Shown: positions 55,879 through 64,000 of the stretch, one piece after another
Position numbering within the stretch: the stretch's first letter is position 1
Layout of the letters: every line of letters starts with the position of its first letter
Source: Pseudomonas simiae
Lineage (GTDB): Bacteria > Pseudomonadota > Gammaproteobacteria > Pseudomonadales > Pseudomonadaceae
NCBI RefSeq assembly: GCF_900111895.1
Contig: NZ_FOKB01000002.1
Span: 620,001 to 684,000 of the forward strand
Direction: 5' to 3'
DNA: 64,000 bases
Notes under the pieces: model-generated
Database searches by the model: none
The model's input: the letters and a program-made list of their open reading frames with translations, nothing else
Told to the model about the DNA's origin: nothing
Program-made: the position numbers and the translations under genes

Positions 55879-57513
55879 TCAGGTCAGAAGGTTTTGCAGG
55901 GTGGCAAGGTTGTCAGCCTCTTCCACGGATTTGTCCTGCCGCCAGCGCAACATCCGCGGAAACCGCACCGCAATCCCACTTTTGTGTCGCTTGGACAGGG
56001 CAATGCCCTCGAACCCCAGTTCAAACACCATGCTCGGCGTCACGCTGCTGACCGGGCCGAATTTTTCCACCGTGGTCTTGCGCACAATGGCGTCAACCTT
56101 GCGCATTTCTTCGTCGGTCAGGCCGGAGTAGGCCTTGGCAAACGGCACCAGGGTGCGTTCGCTGCCGGGCGGTCCGTCCCACACGGCGAAGGTGTAGTCG
56201 CTGTAGAGGCTGGCGCGCCGACCATGACCGCGCTGGGCATAGATCAACACCGCGTCGACGCTGAACGGGTCGACCTTCCACTTCCACCACACGCCCATGT
56301 CCTTGGTGCGGCCGACGCCGTAGAGGCCATCCCGCGCCTTGAGCATCATGCCTTCCACGCCGAGGCTGCGGGAGGCTTCGCGTTGTTTGGCCAGCGCTTC
56401 CCAGGTCGCGCCGGTCAACAGCGCAGACGCCACTAGTACGGGCTGATTGCACTGGGCAATCACCCGCTCAAGCTGCGTGCGACGCTCAGCCTGGGTGTGG
56501 TTGCGCCAATCGTCGCCCTGGTGTTCCAGCAGGTCGTAGGCCAGTACCGCAACCGGAGCATCTTCCAGCACTTTTTTGCTCAGGGTCTTGCGGCCAATTC
56601 GCTGTTGCAGCAGCGCGAAGGGTTGCACCGTGTCTTTCCATACCACGATTTCACCGTCGATCACCGTGCCATCGGGCAAGCCGCTCACCAAGCTGTGCAG
56701 TTCTGGGAAACGCTCGGTTACCAATTCTTCGCCACGGGACCAGATCCACAGGCGGCCCTCGCGTTTCACCAGCTGCGCGCGGATGCCATCCCACTTCCAT
56801 TCCACTTGCCAATCGGCGGGGGAGCCCAGCAAATCGTGGAATTGCTCCACCGGTTGTGACAAACCATGGGCGAGAAAAAACGGATAAGGCTGTCCGCCCC
56901 GTTGTGCATGTTCGTCGGGCGATTCGGCGGCGATCAACTTGAGGTAGCCTTGGGCCGTAGGACGGTTGGATAAGTCGGTGTAGCCCACCAACCGTTGCGC
57001 CACGCGCTTACTGTCCAGATCGGCCATCGCGGCGAGTGCGCGGGTGACCAGCAGTTTGGACACGCCAACGCGAAAGCTGCCGGTGATCAACTTGATGCAC
57101 ACCATCAGGCTGGGCTGATCCAGTTGTGACCATAACGCCGGTAGACGTTCGGCCAATTCCAATGGCGGCAGACCACGCAGGGGCAGGAGTTTTTCCTCCA
57201 GCCACACTGCCAAGCCGTCCTCCGAGGTGTAGGTAGATTCCGGCAGCAGCAGGGAAATGGTCTCCGCCAGGTCGCCCACCGACTGGTAGCTTTCTTCGAA
57301 CAACCACGGCTCGATGCCGGACGCTTCGGTGGCCATATCGCGCAACAGGCGCGTCGGCACCAGTTGCCGAGGTCGCCCGCCGGACAGGAAATACACCGCC
57401 CAGGCGGCATCCTCCGGTGCGGCATCCTGGAAGTAGGCTTGCAGCGCGGCAAGCTTGGCGTTGCTGGAGGTCGTGGCGTCTAGGTTGGCGTACAACTCGG
57501 CAAAGGCCTTCAT
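55879..57513 (-). CDS. ATP-dependent DNA ligase (repair-associated)
   Basis: A 544-residue ATP-dependent ligase. The catalytic lysine is Lys240 in the KxDG motif EWKWDGIRAQL; motif III is TVIDGEIVVW, and motif V is GMMLKARDGLY. A 230-residue N-terminal domain (helical DNA-binding) precedes it and an OB domain follows (VWWKWKVDPFSVDAVLIYAQ). It is distinct from the essential NAD-dependent LigA. It overlaps the exonuclease by four bases (ATGA), matching the known ligase-associated repair set. Confidence 0.94.
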   Translation of the reverse strand: MKAFAELYANLDATTSSNAKLAALQAYFQDAAPEDAAWAVYFLSGGRPRQLVPTRLLRDMATEASGIEPWLFEESYQSVGDLAETISLLLPESTYTSEDGLAVWLEEKLLPLRGLPPLELAERLPALWSQLDQPSLMVCIKLITGSFRVGVSKLLVTRALAAMADLDSKRVAQRLVGYTDLSNRPTAQGYLKLIAAESPDEHAQRGGQPYPFFLAHGLSQPVEQFHDLLGSPADWQVEWKWDGIRAQLVKREGRLWIWSRGEELVTERFPELHSLVSGLPDGTVIDGEIVVWKDTVQPFALLQQRIGRKTLSKKVLEDAPVAVLAYDLLEHQGDDWRNHTQAERRTQLERVIAQCNQPVLVASALLTGATWEALAKQREASRSLGVEGMMLKARDGLYGVGRTKDMGVWWKWKVDPFSVDAVLIYAQRGHGRRASLYSDYTFAVWDGPPGSERTLVPFAKAYSGLTDEEMRKVDAIVRKTTVEKFGPVSSVTPSMVFELGFEGIALSKRHKSGIAVRFPRMLRWRQDKSVEEADNLATLQNLLT

Positions 57514-58514
57514 GCGCTGGCCTCTTCTTCGTCATCACCGTATTCAGTCGTGAAGCCCTGGGCATCCAGGCCTTTTTCCCGCAGATGGCGCACCAGAACG
57601 CCGACAGACCCGTGAGTGACCATCACCCGCTCGGCGCCGGTTTGCTCGATGGCCCACAGCAGGCCAGGCCAGTCGGCGTGGTCCGATAGCACAAACCCCC
57701 GGTCCACGCCGCGCCTGCGTCGGGTGCCGCGCAGGCGCATCCAGCCGCTGGCGAAAGCGTCGCTGTAGTCGCCGAAGCGCTTGATCCAACTTCTCCCGCC
57801 GGCGGAAGGCGGCGCGATGATCAAGGCCTGGCGCAGCAGCGGGTCGGTTTTCTTGAAGTCACCGGCGTATAGGGTTTCAGGGATATAGATGCCGGCCTCG
57901 CGGTACACCCGATTCAATGGTTCGACCGCGCCATGGCTGAGGATCGGGCCGATGCTGGCGTCGATGCCATGCAGGATGCGCTGAGCCTTGCCGAAGGAGT
58001 AACAGAACAACACGCTGGCTTTGCCGGCTGCGATATTCGCCTGCCACCAGGCGTTGATCCCGGCAAAAATCTGCGCCTGGGGCTGCCAGCGATAGATCGG
58101 CAGGCCAAAGGTGGATTCGGTGATAAAGGTGTGGCAGCGCACCGGCTCGAAGGGCGCGCAGGTGCCGTCGGGTTCGACCTTGTAGTCGCCGGACGCGACC
58201 CAGACTTCACCCCTGTATTCCAGGCGCACCTGGGCCGAACCCAATACATGCCCGGCGGGGTGAAAACTCAGGGTGACGCCGTGGTGGAGCAATTGTTCGC
58301 CGTAGGCCAGGGTCTGCAGGTTGATGTCCTGTCCCAGCCGCGAACGCAGGATGCCTTCGCCAGGGGCGGCGGCCAGGTAGTGCTGGTTCCCGGTGCGGGC
58401 ATGGTCGCCATGGGCGTGGGTGATGACCGAGCGTTCCACCGGGCGCCAGGGGTCAATGTAGAAATCTCCGGCGGGGCAGTAGAGGCCTTCGGGGCGGGCG
58501 ATGACAAGGTCCAT
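57510..58514 (-). CDS. Ligase-associated DNA damage response exonuclease (metallo-beta-lactamase fold)
   Basis: A 334-residue metallo-beta-lactamase/beta-CASP protein. The HxHxDH metal motif is HAHGDH at residues 33-38, and later VSGDYK-type and LSDHADWPGLL segments provide further metal and beta-CASP residues. Relatives (SNM1/Pso2-like) digest damaged DNA ends. It is first of the two right-hand genes in the repair set. A REP-like fragment lies upstream (58593-58624). Confidence 0.92.
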   Translation of the reverse strand: MDLVIARPEGLYCPAGDFYIDPWRPVERSVITHAHGDHARTGNQHYLAAAPGEGILRSRLGQDINLQTLAYGEQLLHHGVTLSFHPAGHVLGSAQVRLEYRGEVWVASGDYKVEPDGTCAPFEPVRCHTFITESTFGLPIYRWQPQAQIFAGINAWWQANIAAGKASVLFCYSFGKAQRILHGIDASIGPILSHGAVEPLNRVYREAGIYIPETLYAGDFKKTDPLLRQALIIAPPSAGGRSWIKRFGDYSDAFASGWMRLRGTRRRRGVDRGFVLSDHADWPGLLWAIEQTGAERVMVTHGSVGVLVRHLREKGLDAQGFTTEYGDDEEEASA

Positions 58515-58592
58515 GGGCGTGCCGGGGGCGATGGGCTTATCAGGTAGGAGGCGGTTGGCAGAGGAGAAGTTCGATTAACTATTTGCAGTGAT

Positions 58593-58624
58593 CGGGCTTG
58601 CTCACCACAGCAAGCCACTCCCAC
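58593..58624. repeat. Degenerate REP fragment
   Basis: CGGGCTTGCTCACCACAGCAAGCC and ACTCCCACAT resemble one degraded REP of the GTGGGAGCGGG family. It lies between convergent-looking ends of the exonuclease start and the acylase stop, both on the reverse strand. Confidence 0.6.
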
Positions 58625-58636
58625 ATGTTGATCCGG

Positions 58637-61078
58637 TTATTTACCGGGCGTCAGGGTCAACCTGGCTTTCCCATATACCTTCTCGAAGTTCTGCGGCTGC
58701 ATCGGGAAGCTCAGGTATTGGGCCTTGAGCGACGGGTCGATGCCATTGGCATAGTTAGGGCTGGCCGGGTTGCCGGACTGGCCGATGCCAGCCTGGCCCA
58801 TCATCGGTTCCACTTGGCCGAAGTCGACGATCATGCGCAGGGCCGACACTTGGGTGGTGGTGAAGTCCTGGCCCCAGCTGTAAGGCGCAGGGTTCAGGGT
58901 GTTGTGGTCGCCACCGGAGGCCAGCGGGCCGCGGATCGCCTGGCCGTTGGTGTTTTTCCAGGTGGTGGTGTGCAGTTTGCCCCACTGCCAGGCCTTGTGA
59001 TCGGCGCCCAACTGGCTATCCCCCGCGCTGATCGCGGCGGCCAGGCTGCGGGCGAGGATCGCCGGTTTGTCTTCTTTTTGCGGGGTACGCACGTCATCCC
59101 AGAACGGGCTGTCTTCGCGGCCCAGCAAGTGGTCGGCCTGGGCGGCGTAGGACAGGCTGGCATTGCTGACAAACGCCTTCCAGCTGGCGCTGTTTTCCGG
59201 GCCGAGTTCGTCAAGGAAGATCTGCTTGGCGCTTTCTTGCAGGAACAGTTCATAAATCGCCGCGTCGGCGGAGGTGGACGCCAGGCGACCGTCAAAGGCC
59301 ATCAGACGCCCCAGCGCTTCCCGTGCCTTGGTCTGTTCGGGCGCCGGCAGTGCGTCGATCGCCTGTTTCAGCGGCTGGGCCATGCCTGGCGCCTGGAACA
59401 TTGTCTTGAGCTTGGCGGCGAAGGTGGTGGTCTGGTCGTACTGCATGGCGATCATGCTGCGGCTGTCATGCTTGCCGGCATTGGCCAGTTGCGCCAGGCG
59501 CTCACTGCGCTCCGGTGCATCCCAGGAGTTGGACAACTGCATACCATAACCGCGCGGTGCGGTGCGTTGGTTGGCGGTGCCGATCCAGCCTTGGGCCGGG
59601 TCCTGGTCATAGGGGTGCAACATCGCGTCGGCGTAGCCATCCCAGTCAAACCGCGTGTCCCAGCCGGGCGACGGCAGCAGGCCTTCGCCTTCGCGACGGT
59701 TGGGGAAGCGCCCGGTGACTTGCCAACCAATGTTGCTGGCGTCGGCGAAGATCATGTTCAGGGCAATGGCGCGAATCTCGCGCGTCGCGTCCGAGGCCTT
59801 GCCGGCGTTTTGTGCACGGGACAGGTCGAAGAACGCGTCCAGGCTCTTGTCATCCTTGAGTTCGGCGGTTTGCAGCGCCAGACCCAAACCGGTGGTCAGC
59901 GCCTGGCTGCTGTTGAGCAGGGCGCCGTGGCGGGTTTCGTACACCACTTCACGAATCGAGCGTTGGCCTTTGACGAAGAAGGTTTCGTTACGCACACCAG
60001 CGGGTAGCCATTTTCCGTTGTTCTCGTAATACAACGCGCTGCCCTGGCGTTTGACCTTTTCCAGGAACAGGTCCTGGGTGTCGCCCTTGACCGTGCTCAT
60101 GCTCCACGCGACTTTGCCGTTGAAGCCGGACAGCAGTGTCGGCAGGCCGGCAATCGAGGCGCCCACGGCCTGGTACTTCGGCGCGCGGATCTGCACGTAG
60201 CTCCACGGAGACGGTGCTTGCGGCTGGGCGGCGAGGTCGCCTGCCAACAGGCTTTTACCGCTGCGGCTGCGTTGCGGGCCAATGGCCCAGTTGCTCGATG
60301 TGGTCACTGCCAGCGAGTTGAGGCTGCTCAGTTGCTGGCCGACCGCGTCCAGGCCGGCGAGGCCGGTAATCTGGCTGAAATTCACGCCCTTGAGTTTCTC
60401 GGCCTCGGCCAACGGGATCGCTTCATCCGGCGCACTTGGGGTGAGCCAGGCGAGTTTGTCGACGCCGACCTTCTGTGCCAGCACCAAGGATGCGATTTCC
60501 TCCTGCAGGTTGACCGATTCGCTGAAATTCAGCAGGCAGAACAGCAGCGCCGAATCTTCCGGCTTCCAGTACTCGGGCTTGTACCCGGTCTGGGCCAGGT
60601 CTGGCGGTAGCTTGTCGCGGTAGCGGAACAGGTAGGCATTGACGCCACGGGCATACACTTCGAAGAAGCGCTTGAGGCGCGGGCTCGATGCGTTATACAG
60701 CTCGCCCGCGCTTTTCTTCAGGTTGACCGCGCGCATGAATCGATCGACATCCAGCACCTCGGGCCCGGACATTTCCGCCAGGCGGCCCTGAGCCAACAGG
60801 CGCAGGGTGACCATCTGTGTGATGCGATCACTGGCGTGCACATAACCGAGGCTGAACAGTGCGTCATGGAACGTGTTGCTTTCGATCAGCGGCATGCCTT
60901 GAGCATTGCGGCGCACGGAAACATTCTGTGCCAGGCCTTTGAGCGGCTGCACGCCGGCGACCGGGGGCAGGGTGTCCTGGGTGCTCTGGAGCTGGCAACC
61001 GGCCAGGCTTAACGCACTGGCCACTGCCGCGGCAACGCCGAACCGGGGAAGAAAATGTGAGAGGGCTGGCGAGGCCAT
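58637..61078 (-). CDS. quiP: QuiP-like acyl-homoserine lactone acylase (Ntn hydrolase)
   Basis: An 813-residue penicillin-amidase family protein resembling P. aeruginosa QuiP (PA1032), which degrades long-chain acyl-homoserine lactones. The start at 61078 has AGGAG 8 bases upstream. A lipobox LAGC (Cys28) suggests a lipoprotein precursor. The nucleophile is likely Ser261, but the usual S-N-x-W reads S-S-N-W, ANDxHL reads AGDLAA, AWGMT reads AWSMS and TANHR reads TANQR, while the TAN asparagine is kept. So processing or substrate choice may differ. yfcG-like GST is next to it, as in P. aeruginosa. Confidence 0.9.
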   Translation of the reverse strand: MASPALSHFLPRFGVAAAVASALSLAGCQLQSTQDTLPPVAGVQPLKGLAQNVSVRRNAQGMPLIESNTFHDALFSLGYVHASDRITQMVTLRLLAQGRLAEMSGPEVLDVDRFMRAVNLKKSAGELYNASSPRLKRFFEVYARGVNAYLFRYRDKLPPDLAQTGYKPEYWKPEDSALLFCLLNFSESVNLQEEIASLVLAQKVGVDKLAWLTPSAPDEAIPLAEAEKLKGVNFSQITGLAGLDAVGQQLSSLNSLAVTTSSNWAIGPQRSRSGKSLLAGDLAAQPQAPSPWSYVQIRAPKYQAVGASIAGLPTLLSGFNGKVAWSMSTVKGDTQDLFLEKVKRQGSALYYENNGKWLPAGVRNETFFVKGQRSIREVVYETRHGALLNSSQALTTGLGLALQTAELKDDKSLDAFFDLSRAQNAGKASDATREIRAIALNMIFADASNIGWQVTGRFPNRREGEGLLPSPGWDTRFDWDGYADAMLHPYDQDPAQGWIGTANQRTAPRGYGMQLSNSWDAPERSERLAQLANAGKHDSRSMIAMQYDQTTTFAAKLKTMFQAPGMAQPLKQAIDALPAPEQTKAREALGRLMAFDGRLASTSADAAIYELFLQESAKQIFLDELGPENSASWKAFVSNASLSYAAQADHLLGREDSPFWDDVRTPQKEDKPAILARSLAAAISAGDSQLGADHKAWQWGKLHTTTWKNTNGQAIRGPLASGGDHNTLNPAPYSWGQDFTTTQVSALRMIVDFGQVEPMMGQAGIGQSGNPASPNYANGIDPSLKAQYLSFPMQPQNFEKVYGKARLTLTPGK

Positions 61079-61181
61079 GGCAAAGCTCCTGCGGGGGGGT
61101 AGCGTCAGTAAAGGCGCTACGTTAGTGAGCGCGGCGAAACGACGCAAGCAGGAGCTATGCCTTATTTTCAGGAAATGCGTA

Positions 61182-61826
61182 TCAAGACTTGGGCGGGTTC
61201 ACTTTCTGCACCAGCTCATACGCGCGGACCGTCGCCGGCCGCTCCTTGATCCTGTTGAACCAGCGGTGCAGGTGTGGGAAATCTTCCAGGCGTTGGCTCT
61301 GCCACTTGTGGGAAACAATCCACGGGTAGATCGCCATGTCAGCAATGCTGTAGGCCTCACCCGCCACGAACGCGCGGTCTGCCAGACGCCGATCCAGCAC
61401 ACCGTAAAGGCGAGCGGTCTCGTCCACATAACGCTTGATCGCATACGGAATTTTTTCCGGTGCGAACTGGCTGAAGTGATGATTCTGACCGGCCATCGGC
61501 CCCAGGCCGCCCATTTGCCAGAACAACCACTGCAGTGTTTCCTGGCGACCGCGTAGGTCTTTTGGAATGAACTGGCCGGTTTTTTCCGCGAGGTACAGCA
61601 GGATCGCGCCGGATTCAAACAGTGAAATCGGCGCGCCACCGTCGGTCGGGTTCTGATCGACGATGGCCGGAATGCGGTTGTTGGGGGCGATCTTGAGGAA
61701 GTCAGGCTTGAACTGGTCGCCCTGGCCGATGTTGATCGGGTGCACCTTGTAGGGCAGGCCGGCTTCTTCCAGGAACAGCGATACTTTGTGACCGTTAGGG
61801 GTAGTCCAGTAATACAGGTCGATCAT
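61182..61826 (-). CDS. yfcG: YfcG-like glutathione S-transferase / disulfide-bond oxidoreductase
   Basis: A 214-residue protein of the Nu-class GST family. The N-terminal thioredoxin-like domain has [22 protein letters not shown] with the TPNG motif that binds glutathione, [10 protein letters not shown] and [16 protein letters not shown]; the helical domain has [21 protein letters not shown]. Known YfcG proteins reduce disulfides using bound glutathione. The start at 61826 is preferred over the longer frame. It is downstream of no obvious operon; quiP is next on the same strand. Confidence 0.93.
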   Translation of the reverse strand: MIDLYYWTTPNGHKVSLFLEEAGLPYKVHPINIGQGDQFKPDFLKIAPNNRIPAIVDQNPTDGGAPISLFESGAILLYLAEKTGQFIPKDLRGRQETLQWLFWQMGGLGPMAGQNHHFSQFAPEKIPYAIKRYVDETARLYGVLDRRLADRAFVAGEAYSIADMAIYPWIVSHKWQSQRLEDFPHLHRWFNRIKERPATVRAYELVQKVNPPKS

Positions 61827-61931
61827 GAAGCTCTCCAAAAGTGGTGATGCTTGAGCGAATGCCTGTAGGTATAGGTAATGTTGGGTGTGCGAAGTTTCAA
61901 TGAAACATTTGCGCATACCCATAGAAGCAAA

Positions 61932-62717
61932 TTAAAAGGCGCCGTCCACCAACACCTGCACCGTCTGCTGCGAACAGCGCTCGATGCGTGCCCGCACGCG
62001 ATACACCTCGGCAAACAGCAGTGGGTTGAGCACGTCGTCCGCTGCACCGCTGGCATACAAACGTCCCTGGCGCAGCACGGCAATATGGTCGGCGAAGCGC
62101 GCGGCGAGGTTGATGTCGTGCAGCACCACCACGGCAATCAGGTTGTGTTCGCGCACCAAATCGCGCACGCAATCCATGACTTTCAGTTGGTAATTGAGGT
62201 CGAGGGCGCTGGTGGGTTCGTCCAGCAGCATCACCTGAGGGCGACGGGCGATGAGTTGGGCGAGGCTAACCAGTTGGCGTTGGCCGCCGGATAGGGTGCT
62301 CAGCAACTGATCGGCCAAATGCGCGATGCCAATGCGCTGCAAGGCGTCGAAGGCTTCACGCAGGCAGGCGTCGCTGGGCAACGGGATGCCCTCGACATTC
62401 GCCACGCGCAGGGCGGCGATCACACTTTCCATCACGCTGAGGCTCAGTCCCGGTGGCAAGTTTTGCGGCATGTAGGTCACACGCCGCGCGCGCTCGGCGA
62501 CGGACATGGCCGACAGGTCGAGGTCACCCAATCGCACAACGCCTTGCATCTTTTCCAGCCCGGCCACGGCACGTAGCAAGGTGGATTTACCCGCGCCGTT
62601 GGGGCCGATCAGAGCGGTGAGGCTGCCGTGGGGCAGGGTGGGCAGGCTCAGGTCGTGCACGATCTGGCGGCGCCCGTAACTTACCTGGGCATTGTGTACG
62701 CTCAACCCTTGGCTCAT
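61932..62717 (-). CDS. FecE-type siderophore/heme ABC transporter ATP-binding protein
   Basis: A 261-residue ATPase: Walker A is IGPNGAGKS near residues 35-43, signature LSGGQRQLVSLAQL and Walker [13 protein letters not shown]. It overlaps the permease gene by four bases (ATGA). It is the ATPase of an iron-chelate or vitamin B12-type importer; the substrate cannot be told from these genes. Confidence 0.93.
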   Translation of the reverse strand: MSQGLSVHNAQVSYGRRQIVHDLSLPTLPHGSLTALIGPNGAGKSTLLRAVAGLEKMQGVVRLGDLDLSAMSVAERARRVTYMPQNLPPGLSLSVMESVIAALRVANVEGIPLPSDACLREAFDALQRIGIAHLADQLLSTLSGGQRQLVSLAQLIARRPQVMLLDEPTSALDLNYQLKVMDCVRDLVREHNLIAVVVLHDINLAARFADHIAVLRQGRLYASGAADDVLNPLLFAEVYRVRARIERCSQQTVQVLVDGAF

Positions 62718-63772
62718 AACTGCCTCCCCCGTTTGAACACCAACACCACGAAAATCGGCACGCCCACCAACGCGGTGACGATGCCCACCGGCACGATCAC
62801 GCCGGGCATGATCAGCTTGCTGGCAATCGACGACAGCGCCAGCAGCAACGCGCCGGTCAAGGCGCTGGCCGGTAGCAGGAAGCGTTGATCTTCGCCCACC
62901 AGAATCCGCGCGATATGCGGACCCACCAGGCCGATAAAACCGATGGTGCCTACAAAGGCCACGGCGGTGGCCGACAGCAGACTGATGCGCAGCAGTGAGA
63001 AAAACCGCAGGCGCTTCACGTCCACGCCAAAGCTTTGCGCACGGTCCTCGCCCATGCGCAACAGGGTCAGGCGCGGTGCGGCGGCAAAGGAAAACGGCAG
63101 CACTACCGCGACCACCAGCGCCAGGATGCCGAGCTTGTCCCAGTTGGCACGGGTCACACTGCCCAACGTCCAGAACACCAACTGTTGCAACACATCTTCG
63201 GTGGCCACCAGTTGCAGCAGCGCCACCACCGCGTTGCAACTAAACACCAGGGCGATGCCGAACAGCACCAGGCTTTCCACCCCGGCGCCGCGCAAACGCG
63301 ACATGGCTTGCAGCAAAAATACCGACGCCGCCGCGAAGATAAATGCCGAGATGGAAATCGCCGTATTGGCCGAGACCCACAGTGTCGTCACCGGAAACAC
63401 AATCACCAGGGACGCGCCCAAGGCCGCCGCCGACGACACGCCCAAGGTGAACGGGCTGGCCAGCGGGTTGTTCAGGATCGCCTGCATTTCGGCCCCGGCC
63501 AGCGACAGCGCGCAGCCCACCAGCACTGCCATGAGTGCATAGGGCAGGCGCACGTTCCAGATGATCACCTGGTCGGTGGCGCTGAGGTGGGACGGGTGCA
63601 GGATTCCGTCCAGCAAGGCCAGCAGGCCCATGCCCGAGGGGCCGCTGGCAAGGTCCACGAGGATGGCGCTCACCAGCGCCGTACCGAGCAGGCCAAGCAG
63701 CCAGGCGCGCCGCGCCAGCAGACGGCGATAGCCATGGGTGGCGCTGGCGAGGTCGAGGGTTTGAGTGGTCAT
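62714..63772 (-). CDS. FecCD-type ABC transporter permease
   Basis: A 352-residue inner-membrane permease of the FecCD/BtuC family with about ten hydrophobic segments. Typical blocks are RLPYALMAVLVGCALSLAGAEMQAILNNPLASPFTLGVSSAAALGASL and FVGTIGFIGLVGPHIARILVGEDQRFLLPASALTGALLL. The start at 63772 (MTTQTLDLASATHGYRRLLARR) excludes an unlikely extension into the REP region. It is coupled to the ATPase. Confidence 0.95.
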   Translation of the reverse strand: MTTQTLDLASATHGYRRLLARRAWLLGLLGTALVSAILVDLASGPSGMGLLALLDGILHPSHLSATDQVIIWNVRLPYALMAVLVGCALSLAGAEMQAILNNPLASPFTLGVSSAAALGASLVIVFPVTTLWVSANTAISISAFIFAAASVFLLQAMSRLRGAGVESLVLFGIALVFSCNAVVALLQLVATEDVLQQLVFWTLGSVTRANWDKLGILALVVAVVLPFSFAAAPRLTLLRMGEDRAQSFGVDVKRLRFFSLLRISLLSATAVAFVGTIGFIGLVGPHIARILVGEDQRFLLPASALTGALLLALSSIASKLIMPGVIVPVGIVTALVGVPIFVVLVFKRGRQL

Positions 63773-63810
63773 TGAACTCACACAATCTTGAAAGCGAAGA
63801 GGATCCAAAT

Positions 63811-63836
63811 GTGGGAGCTGGCAAGCCTGCTCCCAC
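63811..63836. repeat. Minimal single REP hairpin (GTGGGAGCTGG family)
   Basis: GTGGGAGCTGGCAAGCCTGCTCCCAC is a near-perfect short palindrome, the core of one REP pair with its central arm lost. It lies between the permease and binding-protein genes. Confidence 0.75.
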
Positions 63837-63866
63837 ACTGACTGCATTCCAATAGGGCGATCAACG

Positions 63867-64000
63867 TTACTTGGGCTTGCTGTCGATCCAATAGGCACCC
63901 TGCAACGGCATCCCCAGGAATTGCGCGTTGATCTGGTCCATGGTCGCCTGCGGATCCAGCTGGGCGAACAGCTCCGGGTGCACCCATTTGGCCAACGATT
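63867..64000 (-). CDS. Iron-chelate ABC transporter substrate-binding protein, C-terminal end (truncated by window edge)
   Basis: The last 44 codons of a reverse-strand gene, ending at TAA 63867-63869. The end reads ...LAKWVHPELFAQLDPQ, then a Met-Asp-Gln segment and FLGMPLQGAYWIDSKPK. Tails of this kind (LAKxxHPExF... then a Gly-Tyr/Trp end) are common in FecB/BtuF-like binding proteins, and its position beside a permease and ATPase supports that role. The rest is outside the window. Confidence 0.7.
   Translation of the reverse strand, partial: SLAKWVHPELFAQLDPQATMDQINAQFLGMPLQGAYWIDSKPK

Overview
The window looks like a stretch of Pseudomonas chromosome, most likely the P. fluorescens group. 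That is an inference from three things: protein sequences that match remembered Pseudomonas homologues closely, high-GC codon use with long shadow ORFs opposite most genes, and palindromic REP elements whose core reads GTGGGAGC(T/G)GGCTTGC. No tRNA, rRNA, prophage, transposase or CRISPR array was seen. Almost everything is housekeeping DNA, densely packed with many 1-13 base gene overlaps.

Layout. 1-700: start of a membrane-anchored glucan-modifying protein (NdvB-like), cut by the left edge. 848-3455: tcdA facing the csdE-csdA sulfur-transfer pair, a tRNA-modification group. 3520-8020: dapD, an ArsC-like protein, a Na+/H+ antiporter and dapC; dapD and dapC supply lysine and peptidoglycan diaminopimelate. 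8170-11734: glnD (nitrogen sensing) and map, transcribed leftwards. 11972-38318: a long rightward block, rpsB-tsf-pyrH-frr-uppS-cdsA-dxr-rseP-bamA-skp-lpxD-fabZ-lpxA-lpxB-rnhB-dnaE-accA-tilS-pyrG-kdsA-eno-ftsB-ispD. It joins translation, isoprenoid and phospholipid supply, outer-membrane assembly, lipid A synthesis and DNA replication. 38448-41420: a LysR regulator divergent from the formaldehyde-detoxification pair frmA-fghA. 41475-46574: ispF-truD-surE-pcm-nlpD-rpoS, the stationary-phase sigma factor locus.

46781-64000 is more accessory. It holds a cold-shock protein, dcd and a 65-residue proline-rich protein of unknown function. A four-gene DNA-repair set (metallophosphoesterase PdeM, Lhr-type helicase, ATP-dependent ligase, metallo-beta-lactamase exonuclease) is split in two by a complete amino-acid ABC importer operon that carries its own desuccinylase-like enzyme. 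After it come a QuiP-like acylase, a YfcG-like glutathione transferase and a FecCDE-type iron/siderophore ABC importer that runs off the right edge.

The least ordinary signals are the split repair cluster, QuiP motif changes around the active site, an ispF start codon that abuts a terminator whose stem contains its ribosome binding site, a strong hairpin in the rpoS leader, and a heptanucleotide tandem repeat upstream of tcdA. No wholly new system is evident from the sequence alone.
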